NCBI GenBank assembly: GCA_016718135.1
Contig: JADKEF010000016.1
Coordinates: forward strand, 1-64,000
From: Acidobacteriota bacterium
GTDB lineage: Bacteria > Acidobacteriota > Blastocatellia > Pyrinomonadales > Pyrinomonadaceae
Length of the DNA: 64,000 bases
Direction of reading: 5' to 3'
The translations under genes were made by a program, and so were the position numbers. Shown one piece after another: positions 26,903 through 38,283 of the stretch; the stretch's first letter is position 1, and every line of letters begins with the position of its first letter. The notes beneath the pieces were generated by a model. The model was not told where the DNA came from and did not search any database. It worked only from the letters and a program-made list of their open reading frames with translations.

Positions 26903-27835
26903 ATGGGTAAACACGAGGCTTCGAGGGCCCCAAACAACCGGACAGTGAAACTCGATCCGAGCGATATCGGGCGTTTGGAAGCACTTATCTTGAATGGGCC
27001 AAAAGCCGGATCCGAGACCTTGAGCAAAATAGTCTTCGGCGATGCATTTGAGATCCTGCCGGAATTGGGTTCGGGAAGATTCGATCTCCTTTTTGCCGAC
27101 CCGCCATATAATCTCACGAAAGAATTTGGCATCTCGACGTTTCGAGAAAAATCAGACGAAGATTACGAGGCGTGGCTCGAATCGTGGATCTCACTCTGTG
27201 TGCCACTTCTAAAGCCAACGGCGTCTGTTTACATCTGCGGCGATTGGCGTTCGAGCGGCTCGATCCAGCGCATCGGATCGAAGTACTTCAAATTGCGGAA
27301 TAGGATCACCTGGGAACGCGAAAAGGGACGCGGGGCCAAGGCGAATTGGAAAAATGCGGCCGAGGATATCTGGTACTTTACGGTCTCGGACGACTTCACC
27401 TTCAATCTCGATGCCGTAAAACAACGACGCCGCGTGCTCGCGCCTTATAAAGATAACGGCCAGCCGAAGGATTGGGACGAGACTGCGGACGGCAAATTTC
27501 GAGACACGCATCCGTCGAATATCTGGACCGACATCACCGTGCCATTCTGGTCGATGTCCGAGAATACCGACCATCCGACGCAAAAACCGGAGAAGCTACT
27601 GGCAAAGATAATTCTGGCGAGCACGAACAAAGGCGACCTTATCCTTGATCCTTTCGCTGGTTCCGGGACGACTGCCGTAGTTGCCAAAAAGCTGCGACGT
27701 AAATTCGTAGCCGTCGAGGCCGACGAGAATTATTGTCTCCTGGCGGCAAAGCGACTTGAGATGGCCGAAAGCGACAGTTCGATCCAGGGATTTGAACACG
27801 GGGTCTTTTGGGAGCGAAATTCGGGCAAAAAATAG
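26903..27835 (+). CDS. Orphan DNA methyltransferase, beta class
   Basis: A 310-residue DNA methylase. The catalytic motif DPPYN (motif IV, about residue 67) precedes the AdoMet motif FAGSGTT (motif I, about residue 250), the order of beta-class N6-adenine/N4-cytosine enzymes. HPTQKPEKLL precedes motif I as usual. No restriction endonuclease gene is adjacent, so it is probably a solitary methylase affecting regulation or protection. Target sequence unknown. Confidence 0.88.
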   Translation: MGKHEASRAPNNRTVKLDPSDIGRLEALILNGPKAGSETLSKIVFGDAFEILPELGSGRFDLLFADPPYNLTKEFGISTFREKSDEDYEAWLESWISLCVPLLKPTASVYICGDWRSSGSIQRIGSKYFKLRNRITWEREKGRGAKANWKNAAEDIWYFTVSDDFTFNLDAVKQRRRVLAPYKDNGQPKDWDETADGKFRDTHPSNIWTDITVPFWSMSENTDHPTQKPEKLLAKIILASTNKGDLILDPFAGSGTTAVVAKKLRRKFVAVEADENYCLLAAKRLEMAESDSSIQGFEHGVFWERNSGKK

Positions 27836-27850
27836 GGGCACGAAACCTTA

Positions 27851-27879
27851 TTGCGCCGCCCTGCGTAGAATGCTATAAC
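27851..27879 (+). promoter_or_regulatory. Sigma70-type promoter of the metalloprotease gene
   Basis: TTGCGC and TATAAC are separated by 17 bases and lie about 110 bases before the metalloprotease ATG at 27987. The leader between them holds no obvious hairpin. Confidence 0.5.
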
Positions 27880-27986
27880 TATCATTCCGTCTTTATTCGC
27901 TAGTAAATACAGTTTGGCTGACCGATCTCCGATCCGTTTCGGGCAGGGTTCGCCTATCGATCTAAGCTTTAGGAGGAAAACATTTG

Positions 27987-30602
<2,616 letters not shown>

Positions 30603-30625
30603 TTCGTGGCTTGGTCTAACTCTCA

Positions 30626-30653
30626 GGGGTCGCGTAATCGCGGCCCCTTTTTT
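30626..30653 (+). terminator. Rho-independent terminator after the metalloprotease gene
   Basis: GGGG-T-CGCG pairs with CGCG-G-CCCC around the loop TAAT, followed by six Ts. It separates the metalloprotease gene from the exonuclease III operon. Confidence 0.85.
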
Positions 30654-30687
30654 GCGCTCATCGCGCGTGTATGTTGAAATCTATTCG

Positions 30688-31458
30688 ATGAAGATCGCTA
30701 CCTGGAACGTAAATTCCATCAATGTCCGAATGCCCCAATTAATGGCTTGGCTTGCCGAGGCCGAGCCTGACATTCTGTGTGTGCAGGAGACAAAAACGGT
30801 CGATGACGGATTTCCGTTGCTCGAACTCAAATCGGCAGGCTACGAGGTAGCCTTCACCGGCCAAAAATCCTACAACGGCGTAGCGATCATCTCGAAATTC
30901 CCGATCACCGACGTCCAGCGAAACTTCCCCGACGATGACGACGAAGCTCCCAAGCGAATGATAGCCGCGACCGTCAACGGCATCCGCATCGTTAACACCT
31001 ACGTACCCAACGGCTCAGCACTAGGTTCCGATAAATTCGAGTTTAAACTCAATTGGATCCAACGTCTGCGGCGATATTTTGACGAGACATGCGACGCGGG
31101 CGGCGACGTGCTTCTGTGCGGTGACTTCAACGTTGGCATGGAAGCCGAGGACGTGTGGAACGCCGCAGCCTACGAAGGCAAACTTCACTTTACACGAGCA
31201 GAACGAGCCGCGATGCACTATGTCAAACAATTTGGCTTCACCGATCTGTTTCGCGAGAAGAACGGCAACGTGCAGGAATTCTCCTGGTGGGATTACCGTG
31301 CGGGAGCCTGGCAAAAAAATCAGGGCCTCCGCATCGATCACATCTGGACAACACCCTCACTCACCGAGAGGTGTACACGCTGCTGGATCGATAGATCGAC
31401 ACGTTTTCTCACTCTTCCCAGCGATCATGCACCCGTGATTGCCGAGTTCACTCAATAG
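30688..31458 (+). CDS. xth: Exodeoxyribonuclease III, copy 1
   Basis: A 256-residue Mg-dependent AP endonuclease/3' exonuclease for base excision repair. The conserved blocks are all present: MKIATWNVNSINVR, QETKTVDD, YNGVAIISK, LCGDFNVG and LRIDHIWTT, with a final PSDHAPV carrying the catalytic Asp-His. I start at the ATG encoding MKIATWN; the frame is open further upstream but overlaps the terminator. It heads a run of four closely spaced genes ending with a second copy of the same enzyme. Confidence 0.93.
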   Translation: MKIATWNVNSINVRMPQLMAWLAEAEPDILCVQETKTVDDGFPLLELKSAGYEVAFTGQKSYNGVAIISKFPITDVQRNFPDDDDEAPKRMIAATVNGIRIVNTYVPNGSALGSDKFEFKLNWIQRLRRYFDETCDAGGDVLLCGDFNVGMEAEDVWNAAAYEGKLHFTRAERAAMHYVKQFGFTDLFREKNGNVQEFSWWDYRAGAWQKNQGLRIDHIWTTPSLTERCTRCWIDRSTRFLTLPSDHAPVIAEFTQ

Positions 31459-31461
31459 TTT

Positions 31462-32031
31462 ATGGACGGCCTTCTATTCGACAAACATCTGACAACAGAC
31501 GAGATAAACAGATCGATGGATGACGTTCTAGCCTCGCCCAAGGACAACGGAGTGCTTGAAATGATCGTCCGTCGGCCCGCTGTCAACAAACGCGAGCTTA
31601 TCGATGGGGGCATCTTGGATATCGAGAACGGCCTCGTTGGTGACAACTGGCTTACACGCGGAAGTTCGCGAACCGACAACGGCCTTGGCCATCCCGAGAT
31701 GCAGCTCAACCTGATGTACTACCGCTTCGCCCTGCTCATCGCCGGCAACCGCGAACGCGTCCCGCTCGCGGGCGATCAGCTCTTCGTCGATCTCGATCTA
31801 AGCGAAGAAAATGTCCCGCCGGGAACGCGGCTCACCATAGGCGAGACCACGGTCGAGGTCACGACAATCCCGCATCTCGGCTGCAAAAAATTCGTCGAAC
31901 GCTTCGGCATCGACGCGATGAGGTTTGCCAATTCCGAGTTTGGGCGAATGCATCATCTTCGCGGCATCAACGCAAAAGTTGTCGATGCTGGAGCTGTTTC
32001 TACCGGCGACGAGATTCGACGGCACATTTGA
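31462..32031 (+). CDS. MOSC-domain protein
   Basis: A 189-residue protein. DENGLVGD-like sequence (ENGLVGDNWLTRGS), MQLNLMYYRFALLIAG, LAGDQLFVDLDLS and a C-terminal CKKFVERFG followed by LRGINAKVVDAGAVSTGDEI match the MOSC fold, found in molybdenum cofactor sulfurases and YiiM-type proteins. The family binds sulphur or molybdenum cofactor in several enzymes; the exact role here is unknown. It begins 3 bases after the exonuclease III stop, so it is cotranscribed with it. Confidence 0.75.
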   Translation: MDGLLFDKHLTTDEINRSMDDVLASPKDNGVLEMIVRRPAVNKRELIDGGILDIENGLVGDNWLTRGSSRTDNGLGHPEMQLNLMYYRFALLIAGNRERVPLAGDQLFVDLDLSEENVPPGTRLTIGETTVEVTTIPHLGCKKFVERFGIDAMRFANSEFGRMHHLRGINAKVVDAGAVSTGDEIRRHI

Positions 32032-32037
32032 AAAACT

Positions 32038-32388
32038 ATGATCACTTGCCAGATCCGATACGAAATTGACCTTGATAAGATCGCAGCTTTTGAACAATAC
32101 GCACGGTCATGGATGGTGTTAATCGAAAAGTACGGAGGCGTCCATCACGGATATTTTGTCCCTGCGAAGGAACCCCCAGCGACAACCTTCAGCTTCCCCG
32201 GCCTTGGGTCCGATGGCCCGAGAAATATTGCGATTGCTCTTTTTTCGTTTCCAACTGTCGAGGCGTATGAATCTTACCGCGAAAATGTCGCAAAAGATCC
32301 TGATTGTGACGCTGCGACCAAGCGATTCCAGCAATCCCGTCCGTTTCTTAGCTACGAACGTCTTTTCCTTGAGCCAGTAGTTCGATGA
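32038..32388 (+). CDS. NIPSNAP-family small protein
   Basis: A 116-residue protein with a dimeric alpha/beta barrel look: ITCQIRYEIDLDKIAAFEQYARSW read as strand plus helix, GGVHHGYFVPAKE, and IALFSFPTVEAYESYRE. This fits the NIPSNAP family, of unclear biochemical role. It starts 6 bases after the MOSC gene, and its stop overlaps the start of the second exonuclease III gene (ATGA). Confidence 0.75.
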   Translation: MITCQIRYEIDLDKIAAFEQYARSWMVLIEKYGGVHHGYFVPAKEPPATTFSFPGLGSDGPRNIAIALFSFPTVEAYESYRENVAKDPDCDAATKRFQQSRPFLSYERLFLEPVVR

Positions 32389-33158
32389 AGATCGCAACCT
32401 GGAACATCAACGGCCTCACTTCACGACTCACGCAGGTGATCGAGTGGAGTGTTGCGAGTCGGCCGGACATTCTTTGTTTGCAGGAGACAAAGTGCATCGA
32501 CGCGAAGTTTCCGTCGCAGCGGCTGCGAGTGGCAGGCTTTGAACACGTCGCGTTCGCGGGCGAGAAATCCTACAACGGCGTTGCGATCCTGTCGCGGTTG
32601 CCGCTTGAGAATATTGAGTTGAGTCTGCCCGGTGATGACAGCGATATCGCGAGCAGGTTTGTCGCAACGACGGTTGGCGGCGTGACGCTTGTTAATGTTT
32701 ATGTTCCGCATGGGACGAAGGTCGGCACCGATAAATTCGCTTTCAAACTCGCATGGATGGCTCGCTTTAGAAAATATTTTGACGACAGATTCGCGACTGA
32801 CGAGAAAGTCATCCTATGCGGCGATCTCAATGTTGCCCCGCACGAAATGGACGTGTGGAATCCACGCCTGCAACAGGACAAGACGCACTTTTCGAAACCT
32901 GAACGCGAAGCTCTGCTGAACATCAAGAAATGGGGGTTTGTCGATGTGTTTCGGCAGTTCAATGACGAACCCGGCGAATACTCATGGTGGAGCCATTTTC
33001 ATCATGATTTTGAAAAGAATCGCGGTATGCGGATCGACCACATCTGGACCTCGCCACCAATGGCTGAACAATGCCGTGACTGCTGGATCGACCGCTCACC
33101 CCGTTCGCTCGATAGGCCATCCGACCACGCCCCTGTCGTTGCCGACATCGCGATATAA
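32385..33158 (+). CDS. xth: Exodeoxyribonuclease III, copy 2
   Basis: A 257-residue paralogue of the enzyme at 30688-31458, with the same blocks: MKIATWNINGLTSR, LQETKCIDAKFP, KSYNGVAILSRLP, LCGDLNVAP, MRIDHIWTSPP and PSDHAPVVAD. All catalytic residues are kept, so both copies should be active. It is translationally coupled to the NIPSNAP gene. Two exonuclease III genes in one operon, separated only by small genes, suggest either an old duplication with divided roles or functions on different lesions. Confidence 0.92.
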   Translation: MKIATWNINGLTSRLTQVIEWSVASRPDILCLQETKCIDAKFPSQRLRVAGFEHVAFAGEKSYNGVAILSRLPLENIELSLPGDDSDIASRFVATTVGGVTLVNVYVPHGTKVGTDKFAFKLAWMARFRKYFDDRFATDEKVILCGDLNVAPHEMDVWNPRLQQDKTHFSKPEREALLNIKKWGFVDVFRQFNDEPGEYSWWSHFHHDFEKNRGMRIDHIWTSPPMAEQCRDCWIDRSPRSLDRPSDHAPVVADIAI

Positions 33159-33204
33159 TAAACAGGAGCCTAAAACTACGCCTCTTTTCTCCAGTAGGCT
33201 GCTA

Positions 33205-33878
33205 TCAAATTGTAATTAGAATCTCCTTCAGCGGCTTACGCTCGATATCAGGCACCTTGGCATCTTCGGCGGGGAAGCCGACGGGAATTAGTACAAAGGG
33301 TATCTCGTTCTTTGGCCTGCCAAGAATTTCCTGCAAGAATTTCATCGGGCTCGGTGTGTGTGTCAGCGTCGCGAGCCCCATATTATGCAGAGCCGCGAGC
33401 AGTATTCCGACGGCGATGCCGACCGATTCCTGCGAATAATATGTTGGCTCCGTCTCGCTATCTTCTACAACTGTGGTGATACGAAAGACGACGATCAAGT
33501 AAGGTGCGACATCCAAAAACGGCTTGTGCTCATCTGTCCCAAGCGGAGCTAACCGCCGCAGCCATTTATCTGACATTCGGTTGTTGTAACTTTCGTGTTC
33601 CTCTTTTTCCGCAGCCTCACGGATGATCCGCTTTACCTCTCTGTCCTTGACGACGACAAACCGCCACGGCTGCATATTGGCACCCGACGGAGCCGTTCCT
33701 GCAGTTGCGATGGCTTTCTCGATCAACTCAAGCGGTACTTCGCGATCCGAATAATCGCGAACTGTTCGGCGCCGAGCGAGCAACTCAAAAAATCGTCAGC
33801 GCGTCGCATCTGACCTTCAACACTGATCTCGCTGAACTCAAGCGGAATAAATTTTGGCGTCTGCATGTCGGCTTTCAT
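33205..33878 (-). CDS. Nitroreductase-family flavoprotein, one frameshift
   Basis: An FMN-dependent nitroreductase-like enzyme. LARRRTVRDYSDREVP, TAPSGANMQPWRFVVV, YSQESVGIAVGILLAAL and GRPKNEIPFVLIPVGFP are typical. The direct frame starts at 33783 without its first part. An upstream ATG at 33878 or 33866 encodes MQTPKFIPLEF and a helical segment, which joins the main frame if one base is added to the run of six at 33787-33792 (FFELLARRRT). The reconstructed product is about 224 residues. It probably reduces small nitro or quinone compounds; the natural substrate is unknown. Confidence 0.8.
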
Positions 33879-33930
33879 CTTTGACGCTTATTATATCCCA
33901 GCGCTCTTGCTATACTTCTTTTTCGTGGCT

Positions 33931-34341
33931 ATGGACGTCAAAAAAGCGATTTTGATATTTCTAGGCACCGTTTGCGTCGGGCTCGGCGTTCTGGGACTGT
34001 TCCTGCCGCTGATGCCGACGACTGTTTTTTTGCTGATGGCCGCTTACTGTTATTCACGAAGCTCCGATAGTTTTCACAATTGGCTCCTAAATAATCGCTG
34101 GCTTGGCCAATACATTACAAACTACAGATCTGGCCGCGGGATCTCCGTTAGGCAAAAGATCAGCACTATCGTCATGCTCTGGGCCTCGATCGGCTTCAGT
34201 GTTTGGATTGTTGCTGCCGGCTTCTGGATGACGCTGCTTCTGGCTGTCGTTGCCCTCGTTGTCACTACGCACATTCTTTGGATCAAGACCTATCGGCCCG
34301 AAGGAACAACCGACCGGCTTGATGTCGAACAAATATCTTAG
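33931..34341 (+). CDS. DUF454 (YbaN-like) inner-membrane protein
   Basis: A 136-residue membrane protein with the DUF454 signature GVLGLFLPLMPTTVFLLMAAYC near its N-terminus, then FHNWLLNNRWLGQYITNY and two C-terminal helices. I chose the ATG of MDVKKAI at 33931. TATACT lies about 15 bases upstream and could be a -10 element. Role unknown. Confidence 0.85.
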   Translation: MDVKKAILIFLGTVCVGLGVLGLFLPLMPTTVFLLMAAYCYSRSSDSFHNWLLNNRWLGQYITNYRSGRGISVRQKISTIVMLWASIGFSVWIVAAGFWMTLLLAVVALVVTTHILWIKTYRPEGTTDRLDVEQIS

Positions 34342-34407
34342 TCTTCCTCCTCGTCGTATAAAGGCTGTCTGCAATTTGAACCCGGCTTGCCGTTTGCAGG
34401 AAATGCT

Positions 34408-35564
34408 ATGAACAAATTTAACGTCTTTTTCGCGGTAATTTTGCTCTCCGCTATTGCGATCGCACAACCTCACGGCAAGATCCCGAGTTTCGACCGTGCC
34501 ATTCCACTTGAGGACAAGGCGGAAACTACCGCAAATGCGAGTCTCGGCGATCTCGACAGGGATGGAGACCTTGATATTGTGATCGCCAAGGGACGTCACT
34601 GGCAACTGGTTGATCTTGTCCTTCTAAATGACGGCAAGGGCAACTTTGATCGGCGGCACAACTTAAGCGAGAGGTCTGATAAAACGTACACTGCGGCCCT
34701 TGCAGATCTGGATGGTGACGGTGATCTCGATCTGGTAGTAGGTAACGACAAACCGGATGAAAAGGTCGTGTACTTCAACGACGGAAAAGGGAAATTCAGT
34801 TTTGCCGGAAAGTTCGGTGAGCCTAGTTGGTCAACGCGAAACCTTACAGTTGTAGATCTCAATCGCGATGATCGTCCTGACATTGTGGTCGCCAATCGAG
34901 GCGGGTCCGAGAACCGAAGCGCTAATTACATCTGCTTGAACGACGGCAAGGGAAAGTTCCCGGCGTGCAGCGTTCTATCGACTGAGTCAGCGACAACCAT
35001 TGCTGCCGGCGACATTAATGGAGACGGCTGGCCCGACTTGGTCGTTCCCCATCGTGATGGCGGCCAAAGTTACATTTTATCAATGATGGCAAAGGCGGAT
35101 TCGGGGCGAAACAGCCGTTCGGCCCCGCGAATTCGGCGACCCGGCAATTGCTCTAGGTGACCTGAACGGTGATCAAAGCTCCGATGGTAATTGGCGGCGA
35201 AACCGGGAACGGCGCTTCGATCTATTTAAACCTGGACGGCCTTTCGTTTTCAAGACCGTTATCGATAGGCGAGGAAAAGAACAAGCCTTACTCTATAGCG
35301 ATCGCTGATATGAATGGTGATTGCAAAGCGGATGTTGTGTTAGGCAATCAAGAAGCGCCCGGAGCGGTCCTTATCAATGACGGGAAGGGCAGCAAGTTCA
35401 CGCCCGTCCCTTTCGGAGATAATAAGGGCACCGTTTATGGCCTTGCCATTGGTGATCTAAATGGGGACGGCTCTCCAGACATCGTCGCCGCACGATCCGA
35501 GGCTCAAACTATGCTCTTTCTCAACTCATTGACTCTCAAAAAAGAGCGGACACCATGTAAATAG
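34408..35564 (+). pseudogene. Secreted FG-GAP/VCBS repeat protein, several frameshifts
   Basis: The start MNKFNVFFAVILLSAIAIAQ is a signal peptide. Repeats with calcium-binding-like loops follow (DLDRDGDLDIVIA, DLDGDGDLDLVVG, DLNRDDRPDIVVA, DINGDGWPDLVV, DMNGDCKADVVLG, DLNGDGSPDIVAA), forming a beta-propeller of the integrin alpha type. The frame breaks three times between about 35077 and 35187: near a TTTT run (restoring FINDGKGGFG), near 35130 (restoring IALGDLNGDQSSD) and near 35186. Three breaks in about 110 bases suggest a degraded or badly read spot. The intact protein would be extracellular, probably in adhesion or binding. Confidence 0.7.
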
Positions 35565-35572
35565 CTACGCGA

Positions 35573-37147
35573 CTAGAGCAGTTCTTTGATCCTTTTCCAT
35601 AGTTGCGGGAGCAATTGAATTGTCTTCAGCAGCGAGCCTGTGGCGAATGTAGTAGTCATTTTGCGAAATGTCTTCACCGCCGTCGCCGAATACGGCATCC
35701 ACCAGGCGTCGGGCATTAAGGCTAGTTTGTTTACGTGAATGTGCTGCGGTTGCACCAATTCCATCAATCCTTCGCGGCCGTGTGTGCGGCCTCGCCCGGA
35801 GTTTTTGAAACCTCCCCACGGCGTCTGACCGATGCCGTGGGTGTATAGAACTTCGTTCACGCAGACCGATCCTGCCTCGATACTTTGGGCGACACGTTCA
35901 CCTCGTGCGCGGTTGCCGGTCCAGACACTGGCGGTCAGGCCGAATTCGCTGTCGTTAGCTAGGCGAATTGCTTCTTCCTCGGTCGAAAAAGTCGCTATCG
36001 GAAGCGTTGGGCCAAATGTCTCTTCCTGCATGGCCCGCATCTCGTTGTGTGCACCGGTGATAACTGTCGGTTCGTAAAACAGCCCTTCCAATGTGGGATT
36101 TCGCTGTCCGCCAGTTTCGATCTTTGCTCCTGCCGCACGAAAATCTTCGACATGGTCCTCGACGATCTTGATTTGCCGCTCCGACGACATTGCACCGATC
36201 GAAACGTCTGGCTGGTCACCGGTTCCTTGCTTGAGCTGTTTTGTTTTTTCGATGATCTTGCGGGTCAACTCTTCGGCAACGCTTTCCTCGACATACAGAC
36301 GCTCGACCGATGAACACGACTGCCCTGCGTTGCAGAATGCACCCCAGACAGCGGCTCCGGCAGCAAGGTCGAGATTGGCGTCGGCGAAGACGATCATCGG
36401 GTCTTTGCCGCCGAGTTCGAGGACGACGGAGGTGAGATTCTTAGCTGCTGCAGCCGCGATCTTTTTGCCGGTGGCGACCGAGCCGGTGAACATTATCTTG
36501 TCCGGTGCGGCCTCGACGAGTGCGGCTCCCGTCGCCCCTTCGCCGGAAAGGATCTGAACAGTATTCTCAGGAAAACTTGCCTTTTCAAATATCTCACCAA
36601 TCTTGAGTCCGATCATTGGCGTCAGTTCGGATGGTTTGATAACGACCGTGTTCCCGGCCATCAGTGCCATCGTCGCCTCGCCGAGCGGGATCGAAAAGGG
36701 ATAATTCCACGCCGGAATGATGCCGACGACACCGAGCGGATGATAGACGATCCGCGAAGAGCGTCCCATGAGACCATAAATGCCGATGCCTATCTTCGCG
36801 GGCCGCAGCATCTTTTCCGTGTTGCGTGCAAAATACTGCATCAGATCGAGCACCGGAGCGATCTCCATCGAGAATGCCTCAGCCACCGGCTTGCCCGATT
36901 CGCGTGAGATCAGAGACGCGACCTCGTCCATCTCGGCGAGCAGTACCTCGCGGGCTGCCATCACAAGACGCGAGCGTTCGGCGAACGACGTTGATTTCCA
37001 TTTAGCAAACGCCCTGCGTCCATCACTTACCGACCGGACAACGGCTACAACCGGAGTGACGGCGACACGCCCGACCTCCTCGCCCGTCGCGGGATCATAA
37101 GAAATGACTTCACTGGTTCGTTCCTCTGCTGTGACAGCGGCTTTCAT
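35573..37147 (-). CDS. Aldehyde dehydrogenase family protein
   Basis: A 524-residue NAD(P)-dependent aldehyde dehydrogenase. PWNYPFSIPLGEATMALMAGN, FTGSVATGKKI, the general base in LELGGKDPM and the catalytic Cys in NAGQSCSSVERLYV are all present. The C-terminus extends past the usual end with a hydrophobic, basic tail (TTTFATGSLLKTIQLL) that may associate with the membrane, as in fatty-aldehyde or carotenoid-aldehyde dehydrogenases. I start at MKAAVTAEERT (37147), since upstream codons are not family-like. Substrate unknown. Confidence 0.9.
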   Translation of the reverse strand: MKAAVTAEERTSEVISYDPATGEEVGRVAVTPVVAVVRSVSDGRRAFAKWKSTSFAERSRLVMAAREVLLAEMDEVASLISRESGKPVAEAFSMEIAPVLDLMQYFARNTEKMLRPAKIGIGIYGLMGRSSRIVYHPLGVVGIIPAWNYPFSIPLGEATMALMAGNTVVIKPSELTPMIGLKIGEIFEKASFPENTVQILSGEGATGAALVEAAPDKIMFTGSVATGKKIAAAAAKNLTSVVLELGGKDPMIVFADANLDLAAGAAVWGAFCNAGQSCSSVERLYVEESVAEELTRKIIEKTKQLKQGTGDQPDVSIGAMSSERQIKIVEDHVEDFRAAGAKIETGGQRNPTLEGLFYEPTVITGAHNEMRAMQEETFGPTLPIATFSTEEEAIRLANDSEFGLTASVWTGNRARGERVAQSIEAGSVCVNEVLYTHGIGQTPWGGFKNSGRGRTHGREGLMELVQPQHIHVNKLALMPDAWWMPYSATAVKTFRKMTTTFATGSLLKTIQLLPQLWKRIKELL

Positions 37148-37256
37148 ATTTTCGTTAAGGATAGCGTAAAAGTTTGAATTTTGTAAGAACTTTCGTAATG
37201 ACAAACAACCGTGGTATCGTTGGCCTTTGAGACAGGCTCGCACGGGGGTTTTAGTA

Positions 37257-38252
37257 ATGAGCACGGTTAGAACCGCAGATGAAAAGCAAAGACTGATCTT
37301 TTTGATCGCGGCCTTCGCAGCGGTTTATATCGTATGGGGGTCGACCTATCTCGCTATCAAATACGCGATCGAAACGTTGCCGACATTTCTGATGGCGGGC
37401 TTTAGATTTTTGGTTGCGGGCGGGATCTTGTATGTTTCTGCACGCCTGTCGCCGGGATATGAAAAGCCAAAAGCGATCCATTGGCGAACGGCCTTTATCG
37501 TCGGAACGCTGCTGCTCGCTGTAGGAAACGGAGCCGTCGTCGTTGCTGAACACTACATTTCATCCAGCATGACGGCTTTGCTCATCGCGTCAAATCCGTT
37601 TTGGATGGTGACGCTCGGGTGGCTGTTTATGGGCCGCGGCAAGCCGAACTATAAAGTAACCCTGAGCCTGCTCATCGGATTTGTCGGAGTTGCGATGCTA
37701 ATTCTTGGCCGGCCTGACAATGGTGGTGCGAGCGGAGAGTCGCAGTGGTTTGGCATCGCTATGGTCGTTGTAGCGACGATCGGGTGGGCGTTTGGTTCTC
37801 TCTACGGAGCTACCGCACCGACTGCGAAATCCAACGTGCTGGCCGCCGGAATGCAAATGCTCGCCGGTGGTCTGGTTCTCACCGTGGTAAGTGCGATCAC
37901 AGGTGAATGGCAGAAATTCGACTACCGTGCCGTTTCGTCAACCTCTTGGCTTGCACTCGCGTATCTCATTTTTGTTGGAGCTTTGATCGCCTACACCGCG
38001 TATAGCTGGCTGATGCAGAACGCTTCGCCGTCCGCAGTTTCAACTTATGCGTATGTCAATCCGGTCGTCGCCGTTTTGCTCGGATGGGCGATCGCGGGTG
38101 AATCGATGACAGCTCAAATGCTGATAGGCGCAGCTGTTATCGTCGTTTCCGTTATGCTCGTCACTATCAATAATAGGAAACCACCGCGTGAAGACTCGGA
38201 CGTACACCGATCACTCACACCAACGGGCAAACCGGCATCCGAAGCTGCGTAG
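37257..38252 (+). CDS. EamA-family exporter (YedA-like)
   Basis: A 331-residue transporter of the drug/metabolite superfamily with ten predicted helices in two EamA halves. VYIVWGSTYLAIKYAIETLP marks the first half and YLIFVGALIAYTAYSWLMQNASPSAVSTYAYVNPVVAVLLG the second. Members export amino acids or small metabolites by proton antiport. The gene diverges from the aldehyde dehydrogenase gene. Start is the ATG at 37257. Confidence 0.88.
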   Translation: MSTVRTADEKQRLIFLIAAFAAVYIVWGSTYLAIKYAIETLPTFLMAGFRFLVAGGILYVSARLSPGYEKPKAIHWRTAFIVGTLLLAVGNGAVVVAEHYISSSMTALLIASNPFWMVTLGWLFMGRGKPNYKVTLSLLIGFVGVAMLILGRPDNGGASGESQWFGIAMVVVATIGWAFGSLYGATAPTAKSNVLAAGMQMLAGGLVLTVVSAITGEWQKFDYRAVSSTSWLALAYLIFVGALIAYTAYSWLMQNASPSAVSTYAYVNPVVAVLLGWAIAGESMTAQMLIGAAVIVVSVMLVTINNRKPPREDSDVHRSLTPTGKPASEAA

Positions 38253-38283
38253 GCATAGCTTCAGCGTACAGAACATCTATTCG

